DNA of 35,944 bases from Gammaproteobacteria bacterium. Its GTDB lineage: Bacteria > Pseudomonadota > Gammaproteobacteria > Steroidobacterales > Steroidobacteraceae. Position numbers and translations under genes: made by a program. Under the pieces are notes generated by a model. That model was not told the DNA's origin and ran no database searches. It saw nothing but the letters and a program-made list of their open reading frames with translations. Shown piece after piece: positions 31,428 through 35,944 of the stretch (position 1 is the stretch's first letter; each line of letters begins with the position of its first letter). The stretch lies in the NCBI GenBank assembly GCA_003134045.1, contig PLAH01000095.1, forward strand, positions 1 to 35,944. The letters are read 5' to 3'.

Positions 31428-32168
31428 ATGGATCGAGGACTATACGTAGCGATGACCGGCGCGAAGCAGATCATGCAAGCGCAGGCCGTGAACAACCACA
31501 ACATCGCCAACTTGAGCACCATCGGCTTTCGGGCCGACGCGGTGTCGTTCGACAGCGCACCGATTTATGGCCCGGGCTATGCCACTCGCGTCAATGCGGT
31601 GGCGGGCGACGCCGGCACGGATTTCTCGAGCGGCACGATGGAGAGCACCGGGCGGGACCTCGACATTGCGGTCAACGGCAACGGCTTCATCGCGGTGCGC
31701 GGCACCGACGGCAAGGAAGCCTATACCCGGGCCGGCGATCTGCGCGTTACGCCGGCGGGAGCCGTCACCACGGCGAGCGGTTTGGCCGTTCTGTCGGAGT
31801 CCGGCCCGTTGGTGATTCCCCCCTCCACGCAGGTGAGCATCGGCAGCGACGGGACGATATCGGTGTTGCCGCAGGGCTCACAGCCGCTCGCGGTGACCCA
31901 GGTGGATCGCATCAAATTGGTGAACCCCCCGACCAAAGACCTGCAAAAGGGCGATGACGGCTTGCTGCGCCTCAAATCCGGCGCCAAGGCGAAGACCGAC
32001 GACACCGTCAGCGTCACCTCAGGGTTGTTGGAGTCGAGCAATGTCAATGCGGCGCAGTCGCTCATCAGCATGATCGAACTGCAGCGTCTCTACGAATTCC
32101 AGATCAAGAGCTTGAATTCCACCGATACCAACGAGCAAAGCGCAGAGCGCTTGATGCTGACCCAGTAA
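31428..32168 (+). CDS. flgF: FlgF, proximal rod protein
   Basis: This 246-aa rod protein begins MDRGLYVAMTGAKQIMQAQA, the FlgF-type start, followed by NNHNIANLSTIGFRADAV and GRDLDIAVNGNGFIAVRG. The end carries GLLESSNVNAAQSLISMIEL and the final polymerisation helix. It lies 28 bp after flgE, with AAGG about nine bases before the ATG. Confidence 0.96.
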   Translation: MDRGLYVAMTGAKQIMQAQAVNNHNIANLSTIGFRADAVSFDSAPIYGPGYATRVNAVAGDAGTDFSSGTMESTGRDLDIAVNGNGFIAVRGTDGKEAYTRAGDLRVTPAGAVTTASGLAVLSESGPLVIPPSTQVSIGSDGTISVLPQGSQPLAVTQVDRIKLVNPPTKDLQKGDDGLLRLKSGAKAKTDDTVSVTSGLLESSNVNAAQSLISMIELQRLYEFQIKSLNSTDTNEQSAERLMLTQ

Positions 32169-32184
32169 TCTTCAAGGAACCCAC

Positions 32185-32973
32185 ATGAATCTCGCACTAT
32201 GGGCGGCAAAGACCGGCCTCGACGCACAGAACACCCGCATGGCGGTGATCTCCAACAACCTGGCCAATACCAACACCACGGGCTTCAAAGCGGGCCGGGC
32301 GGCGTTCCAGGATTTGATGTACCAGAACATCCGGCAGGTCGGTGCGCAAAGCACGCAGAACACGCAGTACACGACGGGTCTCACCTTGGGCACCGGCGTG
32401 CGCATCGTGGCAACCGAGAAGGACTATACGCAGGGCAGCGCAAATCAAACGGGCAACCCGCTGGACATCGCGATCTCGGGACGCGGCTTTCTGCAAATCA
32501 CGCAACCGGACGGCACGATCGCCTATACCCGCGACGGCTCCTTTACCATGGACAACCAGGGTAACGTGGTGACCTCGGCCGGCTATCCCCTGCAGCCGGC
32601 CATCAACATACCGATCGGCACGCAGAGCATCACCATCGGCACCGACGGCGTGGTCACGGTGACCTCGGCCACCAATGCCAAGGGCACGCAGGTCGGCCAG
32701 ATCCAACTCGCGGATTTCATCAACGAAGAAGGCCTGCAGCCGGTGGGCAACAACATGCTGGTCGAGTCCGCGGCCAGCGGCTCGCCGCAGGTGGGCACGG
32801 CGGGGACCAACGGCTTGGGACAGATTCAGCAGAACACGCTCGAGACGTCGAACGTGAATTCGGTGACCGAGCTCGTGTCCATGATCGAGTGCCAACGCTC
32901 CTATGAGATGAATTCGAAAGCCATCAGCACCACCGACCAGATGCTGCAGTACTTGACGACCAACCTCTCATGA
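32185..32973 (+). CDS. flgG: FlgG, distal rod protein
   Basis: This 262-aa protein forms the distal rod that crosses the periplasm through the P and L rings. Signatures are [69 protein letters not shown], and at the C-terminus [19 protein letters not shown] plus [16 protein letters not shown]. Its length is standard (E. coli 260). AAGGAA precedes the ATG; the stop overlaps flgH by four bases. Confidence 0.97.
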   Translation: MNLALWAAKTGLDAQNTRMAVISNNLANTNTTGFKAGRAAFQDLMYQNIRQVGAQSTQNTQYTTGLTLGTGVRIVATEKDYTQGSANQTGNPLDIAISGRGFLQITQPDGTIAYTRDGSFTMDNQGNVVTSAGYPLQPAINIPIGTQSITIGTDGVVTVTSATNAKGTQVGQIQLADFINEEGLQPVGNNMLVESAASGSPQVGTAGTNGLGQIQQNTLETSNVNSVTELVSMIECQRSYEMNSKAISTTDQMLQYLTTNLS

Positions 32974-33665
32974 CGGCGGCACGCAGGACATCGTTGCGGA
33001 TCGTGGGATGGGCGGTCATCCTCACCGGCGCGCTGTCCGGTTGCGGCTTGCTGCCGGCGAGGAAGCGCGAGCCGGATCCGGTGGTCGCGCGGGTGCTGCC
33101 GCCGCCCACGCCGCGCACCGACGGCGCCATTTATCAGGCGGGTCAGCAGATCGAATTGTTCGCCGATCTGAAGGCGCGCCGCGTGGGCGACGTGCTGACG
33201 ATCCGCTTGACGGAATCCACCAACGCCAGCAAGAGCGCCGTCACGAAGACGGCGAAGACCACGGCGGTGGCCAATACGGGTCCGACGCTGTTCGGCAAGA
33301 CCATCACGGCGGGCGGAGTTCCCATATTCCAGACCACATTGAACGGCGCCGACAGCTTCGACGGCGAGGGCTCGAGCACGCAGGGCAACAGCTTCACGGG
33401 CAGCCTCACGGTGACCGTGATGGACGTGCAGCCGAACGGCAATCTCGTGGTGCAGGGCGACAAGACCCTGAAACTCAATCAGGGCGACGAATTCGTGCAC
33501 TTGTCCGGCGTCGTCCGGCGCGCCGACATCGCGACCGACAATACAGTGACTTCCGACAAGGTCGCGGACGCGCACATCAGCTACTCTGGCAAGGGTGTCA
33601 TCGACTCGTCGAACCGGATGGGCTGGCTGGCACGCTTCTTCAACTCCGCATTCGCTCCTTATTGA
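32970..33665 (+). CDS. flgH: FlgH, L-ring lipoprotein
   Basis: This 231-aa outer-membrane lipoprotein builds the L ring. The signal peptide ends in LSGC, a perfect lipobox (Cys at about residue 25). The mature part has the FlgH blocks [81 protein letters not shown], and ends with [17 protein letters not shown]. The ATG overlaps the flgG stop. Confidence 0.96.
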   Translation: MTAARRTSLRIVGWAVILTGALSGCGLLPARKREPDPVVARVLPPPTPRTDGAIYQAGQQIELFADLKARRVGDVLTIRLTESTNASKSAVTKTAKTTAVANTGPTLFGKTITAGGVPIFQTTLNGADSFDGEGSSTQGNSFTGSLTVTVMDVQPNGNLVVQGDKTLKLNQGDEFVHLSGVVRRADIATDNTVTSDKVADAHISYSGKGVIDSSNRMGWLARFFNSAFAPY

Positions 33666-33670
33666 CTCCC

Positions 33671-34786
33671 ATGCGCTTTCATATCTCGCCAAAATCCCTG
33701 ATCGTGACGCTGCTGCTGGGGCTGGCCGCCTCGCTCGGCCACGCCGAGCGGATCAAGGATCTGGCGCAGATTCAGGGCGTGCGCACCAACCAGCTGATCG
33801 GCTACGGCTTGGTGGTCGGTTTGGACAGCACCGGCGATCAAACCAGCCAGGCGCCGTTCACCGTCCAGTCGCTCAACAACATGCTGGCGCAGCTGGGCGT
33901 CACGGTACCCGCCAACGTCACGCCGCAGCTGAAGAATGTGGCGGCCGTCGCGGTACACGCCGTGATGCCGGCCTTCGTCAAGCCCGGGCAGACCATCGAC
34001 ATCACCGTCAACTCCATCGCCAATGCGAAGAGCCTGCGCGGCGGCTCACTGCTGGTCACGCCGCTGCGCGGCCTCGACGGACAGATCTACGCCATCGCGC
34101 AGGGCAATCTCATCGTCAGCGGCTTCGGCGTGGAGGGCACCGACGGTTCGAAGCTCACGGTGAACGTGCCGAGCTCCGGCCGCATTCCGAACGGCGCAAC
34201 CGTCGAACGAGCCGTGAGCTCGCAGCTGGCGCAGGGCGACTCGATCATCCTCAACCTGAACGATGCCGACTTCACCACCGCCACGCGCGTGGTCGCGAGC
34301 GTCAACAAGGGAGTGGGCGCGGGCGTCGCTTCGATCATCGACGGCGGCTCGGTCAAAGTGCAGGCGCCGCTCGACATCACGCAGCGCGTCGCGTTTCTCT
34401 CGACAGTGGAGAATCTCGAGGTCGAGCCGGCGAGTGGCGCCGCCAAAGTCATCATCAATTCGCGCACCGGCACGGTGGTCATCAGCAGCCACGTGGTCGT
34501 GAGCCCGGCGGCCGTTTCGCACGGCTCTCTGTCGGTGAGCATCAAAGAGGAACAGACCGTCAGTCAGCCCGGACCGTTCTCCAAGGGACAGACCACGGTG
34601 GTCAACAATTCGATCATCAATGTCGATCAGGGTACGAACCGCATGTTCCTGTTCAAGCCCGGCGTGGAGCTCGAACAGATCGTACGTGCCGTCAATGAGG
34701 TCGGAGCCGCGCCCGGCGATCTCGTTGCCATCCTCGAGGCGCTCAAGGAGGCCGGCGCACTGCAAGCCGAGCTCATCGTGATCTAA
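33671..34786 (+). CDS. flgI: FlgI, P-ring protein
   Basis: This 371-aa periplasmic protein forms the P ring around the rod. It has a signal peptide ([20 protein letters not shown]...GHA) and then the FlgI hallmark [20 protein letters not shown] and [13 protein letters not shown]. Further blocks are [50 protein letters not shown] and the ending [19 protein letters not shown]. The ATG lies five bases after the flgH stop and has no evident ribosome site, so translation probably depends on flgH. An open frame extends upstream within flgH and is not used. Confidence 0.96.
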   Translation: MRFHISPKSLIVTLLLGLAASLGHAERIKDLAQIQGVRTNQLIGYGLVVGLDSTGDQTSQAPFTVQSLNNMLAQLGVTVPANVTPQLKNVAAVAVHAVMPAFVKPGQTIDITVNSIANAKSLRGGSLLVTPLRGLDGQIYAIAQGNLIVSGFGVEGTDGSKLTVNVPSSGRIPNGATVERAVSSQLAQGDSIILNLNDADFTTATRVVASVNKGVGAGVASIIDGGSVKVQAPLDITQRVAFLSTVENLEVEPASGAAKVIINSRTGTVVISSHVVVSPAAVSHGSLSVSIKEEQTVSQPGPFSKGQTTVVNNSIINVDQGTNRMFLFKPGVELEQIVRAVNEVGAAPGDLVAILEALKEAGALQAELIVI

Positions 34787-35788
34787 ATGACGACATCGTT
34801 GCCATCCCTGAACCCGATTCCGGCGCTGAGCCCATTGCCGGCGGACACTTCCGCAGCCACCACCTATACCGACATCAACGGCCTGGCGGAGCTCAAGCGC
34901 GACCCCACGTCGGAAAAGTCGATCAGTGCGGTTGCCCAGCAGGTGGAGGCCATGTTTCTGCAAATGATGCTGAAGAGCATGCGCGACGCGAGCGCGGAGG
35001 TCGGCGAGTCCGCCAGCAACGAGATGAGCATGTACCAGGACATGTTCGACAAGCAGATCGCGCTGTCGCTGAGCCAGCACCAGGACATGGGGCTGGGCGC
35101 GCAACTGACCCGCCAGCTGGGGGCCGCCGCGGGCCAATCGCAGGTTCCGGCGCCGCCCGCAACGGCCCCGCGGATTCCCTCGATCTCGAGCGTCCCGGCG
35201 CCGACCGCGGACGCCGCCGCCGATGCCGCCGACGCCAGCGGCGCCGATGCCGCCGATGCCGACGCGGGCGCAGGCGCCGCCGCCCCCGTCAGCGCACCCG
35301 CCAATCCCGGGGAATTCGTCAGCGAAGTATTCCCCGCCATCCAGCGCGCCGCCCAGGCCCTGGGCGTGAGCCCGTTCGCGATGCAGGCGCAGGCCGCGCT
35401 GGAGACAAACTGGGGCAAGCGCATACCGCGCAGCGCGGACGGCACGCCGAGCCGGAACCTATTCGGCATCAAGGCGGACGACAAGTGGAACGGCGCGCGG
35501 GTGGCGGCCGACACGGTCGAGTTCAGCGGCGGCATCGCGTCCCTGCGGCGCACCGCATTTCGGGCCTACGGCTCCGTCGAGGAAAGCGTCCATGACTTCG
35601 CGCGCCTCCTGGGCAGCTCTCCACGCTATCGCGACGCCGTGGCGGGAGGCGCCGACGTGCGCACCTACGTCGAGGCCATCGGCAAGTCCGGCTACGCCAC
35701 CGATCCGCAATACGCGAATAAGTTAAAAGGCATCCTGAACAGCAGCACGTTTCGCCTTGCCGTGGGGAAACAGCGTGTCGTCCTTTAG
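34787..35788 (+). CDS. flgJ: FlgJ, rod cap and peptidoglycan hydrolase
   Basis: This 333-aa two-domain protein is exported with the rod. Residues about 30-110 form the rod-binding domain (AVAQQVEAMFLQMMLKSMRD, SMYQDMFDKQIALSLSQ). Residues about 172-325 form the GH73 glucosaminidase domain, with catalytic Glu206 in AALETNWGKR, then NLFGIKAD and FRAYGSVEESVHDFARLL, which opens a hole in peptidoglycan. The two are joined by an unusually Ala/Asp/Pro-rich linker of about 55 residues. The ATG directly abuts the flgI stop, so translation is likely coupled. The two-domain form is typical of Beta- and Gammaproteobacteria. Confidence 0.96.
   Translation: MTTSLPSLNPIPALSPLPADTSAATTYTDINGLAELKRDPTSEKSISAVAQQVEAMFLQMMLKSMRDASAEVGESASNEMSMYQDMFDKQIALSLSQHQDMGLGAQLTRQLGAAAGQSQVPAPPATAPRIPSISSVPAPTADAAADAADASGADAADADAGAGAAAPVSAPANPGEFVSEVFPAIQRAAQALGVSPFAMQAQAALETNWGKRIPRSADGTPSRNLFGIKADDKWNGARVAADTVEFSGGIASLRRTAFRAYGSVEESVHDFARLLGSSPRYRDAVAGGADVRTYVEAIGKSGYATDPQYANKLKGILNSSTFRLAVGKQRVVL
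35210..35285 (+). repeat. Degenerate GCCGATGCCGCC-type repeat in the flgJ linker
   Basis: Near-repeats of GCCGATGCC and GCCGACGCC encode the Ala-Asp-Ala linker (about residues 142-166) between the rod-binding and GH73 domains. It is a probable slippage-prone, flexible hinge. Confidence 0.6.
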
Positions 35789-35790
35789 AA

Positions 35791-35808
35791 ATCGGCGGAC
35801 CCGCCGAT
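35791..35808 (+). terminator. Hairpin between flgJ and flgK
   Basis: ATCGGCG-GACC-CGCCGAT forms a perfect 7-bp GC-rich stem with a 4-nt loop, two bases after the flgJ stop. No T-run follows, so it is a weak candidate for an intrinsic terminator. It may instead stabilise the upstream mRNA 3' end or lower flgK expression. Confidence 0.4.
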
Positions 35809-35860
35809 ATCCTTCCGCAGTGGGTAAATCTCGAAGCGGGCCGTAGCCCGGAGAAGCATC

Positions 35861-35944
35861 GTGGCCGACATATTTGGAATCACGACCTCGTCCCTGCAGG
35901 CGCTGCAAACGGCGATCGAGGTCACCAGCAACAACATCGCCAAC
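35861..35944 (+). CDS. flgK: FlgK, hook-filament junction protein 1 (5' end only)
   Basis: The first 28 codons of flgK are present: GTG start, preceded by GGAGAAG at good spacing, then ADIFGITTSSLQALQTAIEV and TSNNIAN, the standard N-terminal polymerisation motif of FlgK. The rest lies beyond the window. FlgK joins hook to filament and is exported with the FlgN chaperone encoded on the other side of the locus. A 72-bp gap with a hairpin separates it from flgJ; I find no convincing sigma28 promoter in that gap. Confidence 0.88.
   Translation, partial: MADIFGITTSSLQALQTAIEVTSNNIAN

Noticed and set aside
30188..31522. 444-codon minus-strand open frame opposite flgE
   Set aside because: Antisense shadow of the hook gene; no recognisable domain and it spans into flgF.
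35803..35810. GCCGATAT before flgK, resembling a sigma28 -10 box
   Set aside because: The sequence 11 bp upstream (TTTAGAAA) does not match the -35 consensus, and the -10-like string is part of the hairpin.
1..35944. tRNA, rRNA or riboswitch genes
   Set aside because: No cloverleaf, rRNA-like or known riboswitch pattern was recognised by reading; covariance-model searches would be needed to exclude small RNAs.

Overview
This window is a high-GC proteobacterial chromosome segment. The best fit is a flagellated Gammaproteobacterium, perhaps near the Nevskiales, Steroidobacterales or Xanthomonadales. This rests on three things: a complete flg rod/hook locus carrying recognisable sigma54 and sigma28 promoters, a CsrA paralogue built like Pseudomonas RsmN/RsmF, and a double-length UvrA. 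The lineage is inference, because no rRNA or other marker gene is present.

Left part (1-9056): the 3' end of uppP (undecaprenyl-pyrophosphate phosphatase) is followed by an exported CehA/McbA-type PHP metallohydrolase. Next come two small exported proteins of unknown function (DUF2147, DUF3455) on the minus strand, a GT9 (heptosyltransferase-type) glycosyltransferase preceded by a possible coupled mini-ORF, a lone glgC (ADP-glucose synthesis), an ArnT-like GT39 membrane glycosyltransferase, and a small single-span membrane protein. Cell-envelope and glycan functions dominate.

Homoprotocatechuate module (9004-15660): the MarR-type regulator hpaR is divergent from a tightly overlapped operon hpaG1-hpaG2-hpaE-ligA-ligB-hpaF-hpaH-hpaI. 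A perfect 14-bp palindrome in the divergent gap is the likely HpaR operator. The operon encodes ring cleavage and the lower pathway of 4-hydroxyphenylacetate/3,4-dihydroxyphenylacetate breakdown to succinate semialdehyde and pyruvate. Two features are unusual. The one-subunit dioxygenase HpaD is replaced by a two-subunit LigA/LigB-type enzyme. HpaF carries serine where the catalytic N-terminal proline should be. No hpaBC hydroxylase or transporter gene is in the window.

Middle (15691-24291): a DUF4105 membrane protein, a 1980-residue tandem UvrA (four ATPase modules) with three imperfect 34-bp repeats at its 3' end, a single-domain PilZ protein, csaA and a small lipoprotein.

Low-GC insert (about 24292-26440): a degenerate stretch with a broken regulator remnant is followed by a two-gene operon, marR and an aldo/keto reductase, whose base composition is clearly unlike the surroundings. 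Its promoter places transcription initiation at or next to the ATG, so the mRNA may be leaderless.

Flagellar locus (26444-35944): on the minus strand lies flgA, then flgM-flgN-csrA behind a near-consensus sigma28 promoter. On the plus strand lies flgBCDEFGHIJ and the start of flgK behind a consensus sigma54 promoter. flgA has its own consensus sigma54 promoter facing the other way, so the flgA-flgB gap is a divergent double-sigma54 control region.
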